From Albugo candida (lineage: Eukaryota; Oomycota; Peronosporomycetes; Albuginales; Albuginaceae): DNA of 64,000 bases. This document shows positions 24,335 through 34,277 of this stretch, in pieces. Both the position numbers and the translations under genes were made by a program. Positions within the stretch are counted from its first letter, which is position 1. Every line of letters starts with the position of its first letter. The notes below the pieces were generated by a model. That model ran no database searches. It had not been told where the DNA came from and saw nothing but the letters and a program-made list of their open reading frames with translations. The DNA lies in assembly GCA_905220665.1 (NCBI GenBank), contig CAJNAR010000159.1:62001-126000 (forward strand). Direction: 5' to 3'.

Positions 24335-25369
24335 TTATTTCTTTACAGCTTCATCCTCACTAGAGACACCGTCCCGTTGGATGTCTGCCCACCCTCCTGA
24401 AGGCAAACTTTCCGGTTTGCAAACGTGTCTTTTGACAAATTTGTTCATTGAAAACATTGTGAACGAATCTCTTTTGAAAACATTTCGAAGATTGTCATCC
24501 AAAAGAATTTTCCGTTTGTCAGTTGGGTCTTGGAGTTGATGTTCATGAATGTATTTCCACAACAACTTGACAATTGTTGGACGTGCAAGACGATCGCTGC
24601 CAAGCACCTGAGCCAATTCCGGTGAGACAGCCAACTCTGCATTAAAAGCTGAATTTCGCTTGGGTATTTTCTCATCTTCACTTGCCTTATCGCCAGTGGT
24701 CTTTTTCAATCGCTTCTTTTTCTTCTTACTTGGTTCTTTTTTTGGTGTCTCATCCTCCTCGCTACTTATTCCATCCCGCAGAATAGCTTTCCATCCTTCT
24801 ACCGGTAAGTCTTCTGGCTTACGAACATGTCGCTTGATATATTTATTTAGCGTGAACATAGTTGCTGCCTCACGCTGAAAAACGGACTTTAATTGCGCAT
24901 CGAAAACGATCCGTCGTTTATCATTTGGATCTTGTAAGTTATTTGCGCGTATGTAATTCCACAGCTCCTTGACGATTTGAGGCCTTGACATGCGATCTGT
25001 TCCCATTACCGCTGCTAATTCCGGCGACAAGGAAAGCTCGGCATCAAACGGGCTTTTGCGTTCTTTTACAATTTTTCTAGTTTGTTTGACGTTCTTTTGC
25101 GACAATTTTTTTCCGCTAGTCTCGTTCGGTACGGTTGCTTCATCGCACTCGTCGTCCGCTTCACACTTTTCGTTCCTTTGCTGATTTTCAATCACTTCTA
25201 GTATCGTCTCGTTGATGTATTTTTTGTCGGCTGATAAATCACAACTAAAGAGAGACTCGAGTTGATTCCTTACTGTTTTCCTCGACACTGTCTCCAAATT
25301 GGCGTCTTTGAGAATTGTCTCGATTTCTGAGCGCAAATTAGCCCGACTTGGGTCCATTTTACGAGTCAT
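24335..25369 (-). CDS. DEK-C plus two SWIB/MDM2 domains protein
   Basis: Single exon, 344 aa, ATG at 25369. An N-terminal DEK-C-like helix bundle (about residues 8-62, 'RSEIETILKDANLETVSRKT') is followed by a charged linker and two SWIB domains. The first (about 116-190) has 'MSRPQIVKELWNYIRANNLQ' and 'DPNDKRRI'; the second (about 245-318) has 'LARPTIVKLLWKYIHEHQLQ' and 'DPTDKRKI'. Each ends in 'KRHV.KPE.LP'. SWIB proteins of this kind act in chromatin, as SWI/SNF partners or RNA polymerase I cofactors such as yeast UAF30. Two similar SWIB domains suggest internal duplication. The 3' end of this gene was included in the segmental duplication and a decayed copy lies at 20470-20800. Confidence 0.88.
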   Translation of the reverse strand: MTRKMDPSRANLRSEIETILKDANLETVSRKTVRNQLESLFSCDLSADKKYINETILEVIENQQRNEKCEADDECDEATVPNETSGKKLSQKNVKQTRKIVKERKSPFDAELSLSPELAAVMGTDRMSRPQIVKELWNYIRANNLQDPNDKRRIVFDAQLKSVFQREAATMFTLNKYIKRHVRKPEDLPVEGWKAILRDGISSEEDETPKKEPSKKKKKRLKKTTGDKASEDEKIPKRNSAFNAELAVSPELAQVLGSDRLARPTIVKLLWKYIHEHQLQDPTDKRKILLDDNLRNVFKRDSFTMFSMNKFVKRHVCKPESLPSGGWADIQRDGVSSEDEAVKK

Positions 25370-25634
25370 AGGCTTTGAATACCGGTTTCTTACCGTTTAA
25401 TGAAGCTGATACCAACCTTATGTTCGTAATTCTATAGCCGTTTTGATCAGCCTCTAAGAATAGAGGCGTCATGTCGAAAATAGTAGTGTACCATACATCA
25501 AATCATTTTGACATGGCGCTTTTTGGGGCTTCCGATCGATTTCCTGCTGAATCGGGTGTGATTTCATGCACATGAAAGTTGAGCATTACAATTAATCATT
25601 GCTGTAGCCCGGTCACCTGGACCGATGTATGCAG

Positions 25635-25853
25635 TCAACGAGCCGAAGCGCTGGCGATCTGCAGCGATAATGAAAACAGACTGCCACGCAATCGATGAGA
25701 CAAAGCGATGGGGTAAACGAGAGGGGTGGATTGCTGGTATCGTAAATGAAATCTAAAAAATCCGGCAGTAATTATTTGATTTTGAGCAGCTTCAGACCTT
25801 GCCGTGACTTCGAACGCTTCCAAAGGTTCAGTCAAGTTGTAGATTATTGGCAC
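25635..25853 (-). CDS. Doubtful small protein, perhaps PIG-X-like fragment
   Basis: 72 aa if read straight. A 45 bp GT..AG segment inside (GTCTGAAG..TTTTTTAG) could be an in-frame intron, giving 57 aa with 'FHLRYQQSTPLVYPIALSH'. That motif faintly recalls the PIG-X/PBN1 family of GPI mannosyltransferase I, but the protein is far too short and the frame then closes. The start is 11 bp from the divergent PG-rich repeat gene, which is tight. It may be a remnant or chance. Confidence 0.22.
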   Translation of the reverse strand: MPIIYNLTEPLEAFEVTARSEAAQNQIITAGFFRFHLRYQQSTPLVYPIALSHRLRGSLFSLSLQIASASAR

Positions 25854-25864
25854 TCAATTTCGTT

Positions 25865-27022
25865 ATGCTAACATCTTCCACGATGATAGAAAGAGACTTG
25901 GCACCCGGTAAATACAATCAGAATGCAGATGCTATCCTCAAACACGCCCCCGCGATCACTTTTCCAAAGTCGCTACGATTTGCCTCGCAAAAAGGTGAGA
26001 CTGAGTTATGATATTTCAATAAAGTAACGCGACTCGCTTTAGTCAACATGACCGACAAAGAGCATCAAAGAGAGTTGCTGACGGTGGACAGTCCTGGTCC
26101 AATGTACAATCCCGGGTCAACACTACGTAATGGTGTGAAGCCGAGATGTCAGAAATCCTTCACTGCTCCAACACCACCCCAAGCAGGTACTTGCCTCCCT
26201 ACGGTCAATAAGGCTCCAACACGGAGGTACCGTTGTGCTCCGAGTATGTTCAGGAAATGTGCTGATAAGTAAGTCTTAGTTCGCGGGATTCTTGGTTCTC
26301 CACAATCAATCGGAAAGACGTTTTGTTGCTCCCTCCTTCCCCTCAGAAACCAGTCGTTATTCTTTCTCCTTTGGCGATCGAAACTCGAGATGTAGAAAAA
26401 ACAAAAACGAATTCTTTGTTGAGCATAAAAAGTAGCAAACTCAAATCAATTGGATCGCTTTTCGGGCATCAAGATCGTTTTGGAGCGCTGCGCTGTAAAG
26501 TGAAAAGAAAAGAGGACACAAGTCGCCCTCGTCGCACTCAGCTTATATCCGTCCAACACGCTCGAGAGAATCTCGGTACGCACTTTTATATTTACAAGCA
26601 CCACTCTTGTTTATATAACCACTAAAATGGTTCAGGGGAGTACTCACCGGGTCCAATCTACAATCCGCACCGTCCTGTGTGTTCGGGTGGAAGACTAGCA
26701 CCTGCTTTAAAAACGAGTTTCCGTGAAGCGTACCTTCGAAACGTTCATTCGATTAAGAACCCAAATTCGAATTTGAGTTCCCGAAGTACGTGGCTTTCTG
26801 GTAATATACAGAAACAGCAGAATGGAATAGAAACTGTTGTCGTATGCACAGGTACGGTAGAGAGCATATGTGCAATTTACTGAACTTTAACCAACATAAT
26901 TTACAGGCGATATTATACCAGGACCGGGTTCATACATTGACCCACCATCCTCTTTCTCCAAGCCATCACATAATATTCGAGCGCGGAATTTGGTGAATAA
27001 AAACGGTTCGAACGAAAAATGA
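25865..27022 (+). CDS. PG-rich (STPGR/SHIPPO-like) repeat protein, flagellar
   Basis: Five exons: 25865-25994, 26043-26226, 26280-26575, 26636-26851, 26907-27022; 313 aa. The joined protein has dispersed PG-rich repeats of the sperm-tail type: 'LAPGKYNQNADAILKHAPA', 'DSPGPMYNPGSTLRNG', 'YSPGPIYNPHRP' and 'IIPGPGSYIDPPSSFSK'. Such proteins line the microtubules of cilia and flagella (ODF3/CFAP relatives). The middle exon is basic with few motifs. All intron borders keep the frame, with phases set by G or AG carry-over. The most likely role is as an axonemal protein of zoospore flagella. Exact orthology cannot be set from the repeats. Confidence 0.75.
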
Positions 27023-27576
27023 GCTTCAATTGCGACTGATACCGCGAAAGCGTTTGTATGGCACACAATGTTACGTGATCGCATAGAAACCCCGAGCAAG
27101 GTCGTTGGACTTGTATTCTAATTAGATGCGTCACACATGATGGCATCGTATCCTTATAAAATAATATTATCAAGTATTACTTATAAACTGCGAGTATTTT
27201 ACATTAGTAAATTGGACACGCTCACAGACCTAAGCCGTTACCCTTTCTTGCGTCATCTTCTCCACTATCTGATGCGTGCTATACAAAAATGTCTTCAACA
27301 TTGGTATAGTGTGCGGCTGCTAATACTGATAATTGTACACAGTACCGTTCATGTATACAAACGCGAAGAAAAAAGCTTCTACCAAACGTTACTCTCTTTA
27401 AATTCATCCAAGTCAACTATACAGCAATAAAGACAGGCGATATCTTCGCTTCTCTATAATAGTGTGAAATAGAGAGACATTGAAATTCAGCGTGAACTTT
27501 GCTTCTCTCACTTGTGATCTCCTCAAGAAACGACACCACATCTGGCAAGCATAAGAATAAGAGAAATCTACTTTAC
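27023..27576. other. Intergenic
   Basis: About 550 bases between two plus-strand genes. Only short AT-rich frames without recognisable products. The right part is probably the promoter and leader of the FYVE gene; translation could not begin at the non-ATG codons just upstream of 27577. Confidence 0.5.
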
Positions 27577-30500
27577 ATGTCACCAAACTCGGACGTCGCA
27601 TCCTCTGAGGCAGACAGCAAACCCAAAGCAACAGCGGGTACCATCAAAGAAGATACTGCAATGGCACTGGACGACATTACCACAAACGTCGACAGAGTCT
27701 GCATCGAATGCGATCAAAAAATTGCCGACACGGATGACTTTTGTATATTTTGTGGAACCAAAGTCAGTCAGAAACCTGACGAACCCCCAAAATCGGTTCC
27801 ATCCACTTCAAAGAAGGACAGTGCCACCACCGAGAAGGCCTCATCCACCTCAAACAAGGATAGCTCCCCCGAGAAGCCGATCAAGAAGCCTTCCACCTCA
27901 AATAAGGATGACTCCGTCGCCAAGGATACAAACGAAAAGACCACGTCACAGACTCTGACCGTCGCGGAGCCATTAGAAAACACTACATCTACAATCGTCG
28001 CTTCTACTATTCCCAACGTCGCCTCTGTGCCTGCTGTTTCTAATAAGCCCTCTACAGATGAAGAAGCTGGGTCCTTCCACGGACGTCGAACAAGCCAGTC
28101 CGCAGATGATCGATTCAGTGCGACCTTCCTCGGTAGCAGTGTCGCTTCTTTAGAACAGTTATGGGTACCTGACAATTTCTCAAGTAATTGTATGGACTGC
28201 AAAAACCCTTTTGGATTTCCAAAACCACGACGACATCACTGTCGCGTGTGCGGTTTACTTTTCTGTCGAAATTGTTTACAAAATAAAATGATTGTACCAA
28301 AATCATTTGGGTACGGCGAAAACAAAGAACGATGCTGTCGTAATTGTGTGACAGCGTTACAAGTGAAATCGATCAGCTCTCCCGCGGACGTATTTGCACA
28401 ACGAAAGAGCTCACAACAGCTTCAAAGCCAAGTGAATCGTCAAAACTCGAATTACACAGTTGAGAATCAATATGACGTTCTCGGAGTCACCAAAAATGCG
28501 TCAGTCAAAGAGATTCAAAACCAATTCCATTCTATGAGCAGCTCTGAAAAAGATCAAGAAGTGCTGACAAAACTTCAAGATGCTTACGAGACTCTACAGA
28601 ATCCTTCAAAGCGTCAACAACACGATTCAAACATTGATCGATCTCAAAATTCAATGTTGGGCGAAAGTTGCAGCTTTCAATCGAATATCACGGAAACGGT
28701 CCGGAGCGATCAAACAGAGTGTCAAGTTTGCTATCGACCATTCAAATTTGGTCGAAGACAACATCATTGTCGTCGATGTACGCGCAGTGTCTGTAACAAT
28801 TGTTCCGAAGGTATGAAACCCATTTTGGAACTTGGATTTCCACAGCCCGTCCGACATTGTAGCACATGTATGACGAACCCACCCAGTTTCATCCAACCTG
28901 TTTTAGATCCTGTCACAAAACCACCCGCTGGGTTTGAGTATCTCACTCGTATGGATATTTGTGTGAGCGTAACGTGTGCCACACAACCCAAAGACGAGGA
29001 AGTGTACGAAATCAAAACGTATTGTGAGCCAAATGAAGCCGTTCTGAAGGAGATCAAGTATACACTCACAGAGACTGAGCGAGCCGTGGCGAACGATTAC
29101 CGGATCACTCATCCTCGAACGCTGTCTGATTTTGAATGGCTTGTGATGGCAATGGGGAACTGTACCAATATCAAAGCACTACCTTATTTTCCTGATCGAA
29201 GAGCAATTCGAAGTGAGCGCGATCGAGGAGCTGCTGGGTATCAAGGGTTCATTGTAGGGTGCCTACTACATCCTTTACTTCGCGATTCCGATTGTCTCAA
29301 AGCGTTTTTGGTCCTTCCAGCGGAAGAATTGAGTAAATACAGGTCCACTAGCAAGCCTCGTCCTTTGTATGAAAATGAGAAATACGAGAATGTGATCACA
29401 GCTCTCCGTTTGGAATTTGAACGAGCTCAAGTGCGTCGTAAAATCGATCTTCTCAATAGCCGTAAAAACGCTCATGAGAAGCGCATGGAAGAATTGAAAG
29501 ATCGACTGAATCAACAGCGTGAACGAGAAGCATCTCAAATTGTGCGTCGTGAAAGCGCAACGACCCGTTTTCGAGCATTAGAGTCACGAAAAGAATCTCA
29601 AACGGAGCGTATGGAGCGCGAAAAGACTCGATATCTCCAGCAAGCAGAAGCTACACACATTCTCTACTTTGACAAGGAACAGGACGCTATTATTCGTAAA
29701 CAAGAGGAAGAAAATCGTGCGAAAGAAAAGATCGAATTCACAAAATCGAAAGATATGTTTCAGAATGATACAACGGAATGGAATACCAATATGGCGCTGT
29801 GGAGCAAACACCGTGCCAATTGGTCAGAGCATCACAATCCAGCTGTCTCCAAAGATATCGCGAATGAATGGATCCTCAAGTTTTATGGCGTGTACTACTC
29901 GAAAATCGACAGTCTCAACGGAATTGATGGTGTCGATGCTCAAGTTCCACCGGAACTGGTCAAACTTCACGCTAAAATGGTCGAATTACAAGAAAAAGAA
30001 CCAAGTTTCCTCGATGAGGAAGGCAGTGCTGTCGATGACGAATGGAGTAAATTAGCGAAAGAGCGTGAGCATTGGGCGAGTGATCGAGCGAATATGAAAA
30101 GAGAGGATGAAATGTGTAAAGACGAAGACGTCCGATACAAACAAGAGCACGAATTTGTCTCCAAAGAAGTCGAAGCGCGAGAAACAAAAATCGCTGTCGT
30201 CGAAAAAGATATGCAAATGCTCCAACAGCAAATAAAATCTCGTCACAAAATCATCGCACAGCGCTTCAACCGGCATCAAGCACTGGATCATGAGTTTGAG
30301 AAGGAATGGCAAGTGAGTTTGAAAGACCGAACGAATGGAACGAAATCCCGACTCACTGCCCATCAGACTCGAATCACTCGCGCAGAGAAGCGATGTGGGC
30401 TGTTTCTCGATCAATTCCAAAGACAACAACAAAGTCAGCGAATGCTTTTGTTCAAACGAGCGACACTGCTGGAAGAACGGGCTTTGGACACGCATATGTT

Positions 30501-32742
30501 TGAAGAACACCAAGAAGACTCGCATGTAGCCCTGGAAGCTTGTCAGAATGCCCGAGCGCTGACACCTGAATACATAAATCGCATGGAAGCGGACATGAAA
30601 AATCGTGCCGAAGAACTGAAAAGCGTGATGGAGAGTAATAAACCAACTTGCCAGGAAGGAGGAGACTTGGATGAACGTGATGAATTCATGAATAAAGTGC
30701 GTCAGCAGCGAACAGAGTACCAGAATGAATTGACACAGCAATTGGAAGCGCTCGAACGTGAAGGACAATTGTGTATATCGCTTTTGGAACGCATCCAAAA
30801 GTATCAGACAGCGCTGGACGAAGAGATCGAGGACGGCGCTATCGAAGATACGCTGATTGCCAATTTTGTAAGCCTCAAGTCGAAAGAAGAGAAATTGTTG
30901 AAGGAGGAGGAAGAGTTGCGCGAAGAGAAGAAGAAGAGTATCCAAACGTTGATCAATGATGCTGGAACGTGGGTTTTGAAAGCCATCCATGAACATTCCA
31001 AACGGAAAAAGGAAGAAGCATCAAGACTCGTCGGCCAAGCTCATCGAGCGGCTGAATTGCAGAAATTGGTACAACACTTTACGCATCGCGTGATCGACCA
31101 AGAGGAACGTATCATGCGCCAGAAACAACGGATCATCAACTGCGAGCATAAGATTGAGATGCTGAAGGCGGCTGACAACTGGTATGAATATGTGACTGAG
31201 ATTCTGAGTCCGGATTTTGGGAAGAAAGATGGGCAAAAACTGGAAGCTGGACGAATTGAGAGAATGGAAGACCTCAAGGAAGCTGCTCGACTACAAAAAG
31301 AAGATGAGTCCGATATGAAAAAAGTGGCCAACTTGTTGGAAGCTTGTAGAGACTACGTACATTCCAAGGAAGAAAAGCGTGCTATCTGGGCCAAAGTGGA
31401 AGAAGTGTACAGTGTCTCCAAAGCCCAAGAGAAGGAAGAAGACTTGATGATGACTTCGCAGATCCGTGACTTGTTGCAGCAGCTTGGAGAAGCATTTGAA
31501 ATGCTTACGAATCGATTACTGGAAGAAGAAGAAAGCTTGCAACACGCTTCCAACCAATTGGAAGGGGAGGTTGAATCCATCAAAAGCTTCATGGAACGCA
31601 TGGAGAAGGAAGAGAGTACTTTGGGAACTGCTGAGAAGAGCTCACTCGCTAAAGAGAATCAAGTGAATCGTTCTGAAAGTGATTTGATCAAACAACGAGC
31701 ACGCACACTCATTGAGACGTACAAACAGATGCATATGGAACACCAAAATTATCCCATCAAAGCCGAAAAAATCCAACAACGACGGTCTGAACGTCATGGT
31801 CCGGGAGTTGTGCGCGTCGCTGAAATGGAAGCTGTGAAAAAAATCATCAAAACACGAAATTACTATGATGCTCGTGCTTGTGGTGAATTTGCACGAAAAT
31901 TCAAGATCGACCAAGAGATGAAGGAAGCTCGTCATGTGTTGGAGTGGTTCCGCAAAGATCTTGAACAGATTATCCGCGATTCCGAGCAATGGACTGAAGC
32001 AAGTCGAAAGGATCGGAAGCAATTTGAAGGCGTCAAATTGAAAGCTGCAGAAATGGATTGGGATCATGACACACTTTCGAAAATTCCAGCTCTCTTGGAC
32101 GTCCAGAAAAAGCTTTCGGATAAAAAGTCGAATGTCTCACAATCCTCTGATCGTCGAACCTCCAACCGAAGTTCAGGTGTACAGGATAACGTACATCCCG
32201 ATGAGCAATGGCTTGTGGAATTGATCGATCTAAAGCGTAAAATCTCCGATTTGGATGCGGTTGTGCTGAAAAACATTGGGAAAATGTTACAAACTGCTAA
32301 AGAAGACGAGAAAGCTGTGGTGGCCAATCTTCAACAGATGAAAAATGACAAGGAATATATCCTTAATACACTGCGATTTATCGACCAGGAAGAAGCAAGA
32401 GCCATTCGACTTGCTGGTAAAGTGTCTTTTATATCTCAACGAAACTTGACGGGTCATGAGGAATCTGGGTCGGAAGAGGAAACTCCGCGGTCGATGGAAA
32501 GAAGCGCATCGTCCGGTAAACGGGTGACGTCAGCTTCAAATAGAAGAGAGAAAAACCGTACGGAAGGGCTGAAAAGTGTAAAGAATTCCGAAGAAACAGT
32601 CGAGTCACAAATTGAAGAATCAGTTGAACCTGGAAAGCTTCCAGATCCCGCGCGGAGGACTTCTTCTACAGCTGCAGCGTCAAATTACGGTAAATTGAAA
32701 GCTTCCGATGTTGCAGCGGCTACGGCGGTTGCAATTATGTAG
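27577..32742 (+). CDS. FYVE / DnaJ-like / FYVE / PX-like coiled-coil protein
   Basis: One uninterrupted exon, 1721 aa from the first ATG ('MSPNSDVASSEADSK'). Order: a zinc-ribbon ('CIECDQKIADTDDFCIFCG', about residues 43-65); a Ser/Thr/Lys-rich low-complexity region with repeated 'STSNKDS'; FYVE finger 1 (about 195-262, 'WVPDNF', 'RRHHCRVCG'); a J-like domain (about 298-352, 'YDVLGVTKNASVKEIQNQF') with no HPD motif, so unlikely to stimulate Hsp70; FYVE finger 2 (about 379-432, 'RRQHHCRRCTR'); a PX-like region (about 455-610, 'ITHPRTLSDFEWL'); then about 1000 residues of charged coiled coil. FYVE and PX domains bind PI3P, so an endosomal or autophagosomal tether is the likely role (inference). 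The second finger lacks the WxxD part and may be degenerate. I know no named family with this order. Confidence 0.85.
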   Translation: MSPNSDVASSEADSKPKATAGTIKEDTAMALDDITTNVDRVCIECDQKIADTDDFCIFCGTKVSQKPDEPPKSVPSTSKKDSATTEKASSTSNKDSSPEKPIKKPSTSNKDDSVAKDTNEKTTSQTLTVAEPLENTTSTIVASTIPNVASVPAVSNKPSTDEEAGSFHGRRTSQSADDRFSATFLGSSVASLEQLWVPDNFSSNCMDCKNPFGFPKPRRHHCRVCGLLFCRNCLQNKMIVPKSFGYGENKERCCRNCVTALQVKSISSPADVFAQRKSSQQLQSQVNRQNSNYTVENQYDVLGVTKNASVKEIQNQFHSMSSSEKDQEVLTKLQDAYETLQNPSKRQQHDSNIDRSQNSMLGESCSFQSNITETVRSDQTECQVCYRPFKFGRRQHHCRRCTRSVCNNCSEGMKPILELGFPQPVRHCSTCMTNPPSFIQPVLDPVTKPPAGFEYLTRMDICVSVTCATQPKDEEVYEIKTYCEPNEAVLKEIKYTLTETERAVANDYRITHPRTLSDFEWLVMAMGNCTNIKALPYFPDRRAIRSERDRGAAGYQGFIVGCLLHPLLRDSDCLKAFLVLPAEELSKYRSTSKPRPLYENEKYENVITALRLEFERAQVRRKIDLLNSRKNAHEKRMEELKDRLNQQREREASQIVRRESATTRFRALESRKESQTERMEREKTRYLQQAEATHILYFDKEQDAIIRKQEEENRAKEKIEFTKSKDMFQNDTTEWNTNMALWSKHRANWSEHHNPAVSKDIANEWILKFYGVYYSKIDSLNGIDGVDAQVPPELVKLHAKMVELQEKEPSFLDEEGSAVDDEWSKLAKEREHWASDRANMKREDEMCKDEDVRYKQEHEFVSKEVEARETKIAVVEKDMQMLQQQIKSRHKIIAQRFNRHQALDHEFEKEWQVSLKDRTNGTKSRLTAHQTRITRAEKRCGLFLDQFQRQQQSQRMLLFKRATLLEERALDTHMFEEHQEDSHVALEACQNARALTPEYINRMEADMKNRAEELKSVMESNKPTCQEGGDLDERDEFMNKVRQQRTEYQNELTQQLEALEREGQLCISLLERIQKYQTALDEEIEDGAIEDTLIANFVSLKSKEEKLLKEEEELREEKKKSIQTLINDAGTWVLKAIHEHSKRKKEEASRLVGQAHRAAELQKLVQHFTHRVIDQEERIMRQKQRIINCEHKIEMLKAADNWYEYVTEILSPDFGKKDGQKLEAGRIERMEDLKEAARLQKEDESDMKKVANLLEACRDYVHSKEEKRAIWAKVEEVYSVSKAQEKEEDLMMTSQIRDLLQQLGEAFEMLTNRLLEEEESLQHASNQLEGEVESIKSFMERMEKEESTLGTAEKSSLAKENQVNRSESDLIKQRARTLIETYKQMHMEHQNYPIKAEKIQQRRSERHGPGVVRVAEMEAVKKIIKTRNYYDARACGEFARKFKIDQEMKEARHVLEWFRKDLEQIIRDSEQWTEASRKDRKQFEGVKLKAAEMDWDHDTLSKIPALLDVQKKLSDKKSNVSQSSDRRTSNRSSGVQDNVHPDEQWLVELIDLKRKISDLDAVVLKNIGKMLQTAKEDEKAVVANLQQMKNDKEYILNTLRFIDQEEARAIRLAGKVSFISQRNLTGHEESGSEEETPRSMERSASSGKRVTSASNRREKNRTEGLKSVKNSEETVESQIEESVEPGKLPDPARRTSSTAAASNYGKLKASDVAAATAVAIM

Positions 32743-32970
32743 TCTGGGAGATTAACAGTTCAATTTGACCTGTAGAAACAGCGATTTCTTCGGAAGGTGT
32801 TCGCGTAACTTCATGTTGCGCGTATATCTGAAAGGGAAACGAAGTGGGCAATGGACCTCATTTATGTATGCCACATTAGTTTGTAGTTGCTTTAGTATAT
32901 CGGCTCTGTTTCATTGGTAGAATAGAGTGGTTTTATAAATCATAATTTTGAGTGAGACATTCTTTTTCGT

Positions 32971-34168
32971 ATGGAACTTTTGTGGGGATTTTTACTTTGT
33001 ATCTTTGCGCTTGCAGCACTGGTACGAAAAGTACGACGGTAGCATTCAATCCAGTAGATTTATTTGTTTCATAGTCTTTTGCGAGCAAGTTTAGAGCACC
33101 TGGATTTGAGGTTGCTGGAAAACACATTTTCATCACCGGTATGGAGAAGCTGTATCATTATCACTCGGTTAGTCATCGGTATGTATTAGGTGGCACTTCG
33201 GGACTTGGCCTGGCTTTGGCGAAAAAGTATGCAATCGCCGGTGCAAAGGTACAACATATAATTGAGCTTTCCTTTTGTATGGGCATGTATCGCATCGCTT
33301 GTAGGTTTCTATTATTGGACGGTCTACTGAAAAGCTGAATAGTGCACAGTGTGAGATCGAGGTATCTGATTGCGATAATGCAAAGTTGTATTGATATAAT
33401 GAGCTGGTATTGTATCAGGCCGTGCAAAAACCTGGCCAACCTGACGTCTTTGTGACTTCATGCGATGTCACAAAGTTGAAGGAAATGGAAGACGCAATTG
33501 CCGCTGCAAATAGATTCCACAAGCGCGTCACGGATCATCTTATTTGTAATGCTGGAAGCGCAGAACCTGGGTACTTTCTAGCCCAAGATATGTCGGTTTT
33601 TCGCAAGATGATGGATCTCAATTATTTTGGGGTTGTGCACACCGTCAAAGCCGCGTTACCAGCGATGATCGAGCGGAATGAGGCTGCACACATTGTGATC
33701 GTATCGAGTGCGTGTGCGCTTATTTCATTCATTGGATATACGCAGTACTGCGCGTCCAAATATGCAGTTCGTGGATTCGCCGAAGCATTACGCAGCGAAA
33801 TGCTACTATACAAGATCAACGTGCATGTGTTTTATCCTGGATCTATTGATACTCCTGGTTATCTCGTCGAGAATCAAACAAAGCCACAAGAAACCTCCAC
33901 AATAGAGGGCTCTAGCACCTTACATCATCCCGATAGTGTGGCACAATGTTTGATAAATGGAGTAAGAAGCGGCAAATTCAGCTTCACCAATGAGCCCATT
34001 CTGGATGTGCTTCGTCTTATTGCGAATGGAATTTCCCCTCGTGAAAACTCTGCTGTTGAATTTCTTCTAATGCCATTTTGCTTCCTCTTTCAGGTCATTT
34101 ACTTGTTTTATATGGACAACGTGGTTCGTCAAAGTGCTGCCAAACGATCAAAAAGCAAGTTACAATAA
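32971..34168 (+). CDS. KDSR: 3-ketodihydrosphingosine reductase (SDR)
   Basis: Five exons: 32971-33021, 33075-33138, 33190-33248, 33305-33361, 33419-34168; 326 aa. This short-chain dehydrogenase reduces 3-ketosphinganine with NADPH in the second step of sphingolipid synthesis, on the cytosolic face of the ER. Visible: an N-terminal hydrophobic anchor ('MELLWGFLLCIFALAAL'), nucleotide loop 'ITGGTSGLGLALAKKYA' formed only after splicing, 'NAGSAEPGYF', catalytic Ser in 'IVSSACALISFIGY' and 'YCASK' with Tyr and Lys, and 'YPGSIDTPGY'. A C-terminal hydrophobic pair ('FLLMPFCFLFQVIYLFY') and a basic end follow. Length fits yeast TSC10 and human KDSR. A neighbouring 3-ketoacid reductase is the main alternative. 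Confidence 0.85.
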
Positions 34169-34277
34169 ATGTGTGGCCATTTTGATCCGTTTCGCGCAAG
34201 TCTGTTTTACATCATAAGACTCATACAAAATGTCCAGGAAACTATGTTTTATGCCACATTATTTACGGTTTGGATGA

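Larger units (their letters stand above)
22563..24600. repeat. Segmental duplication, copy B
   Basis: Second copy of the block at 18672-20800, same orientation. Here the Tctex1 part is decayed, while the rhodanese and SWIB genes are intact. Boundaries are estimates from visible matches. Confidence 0.8.

Noticed and set aside
27137..27430. Short frame upstream of the FYVE gene
   Set aside because: AT-rich, biased composition, no motif; probably leader or promoter sequence.
30052..30996. Long minus-strand frame of 314 residues
   Set aside because: It lies antisense inside the coiled-coil region of the FYVE gene. Its Phe/Leu/Ser-rich product is what the reverse of a Glu/Lys-rich coding strand gives.
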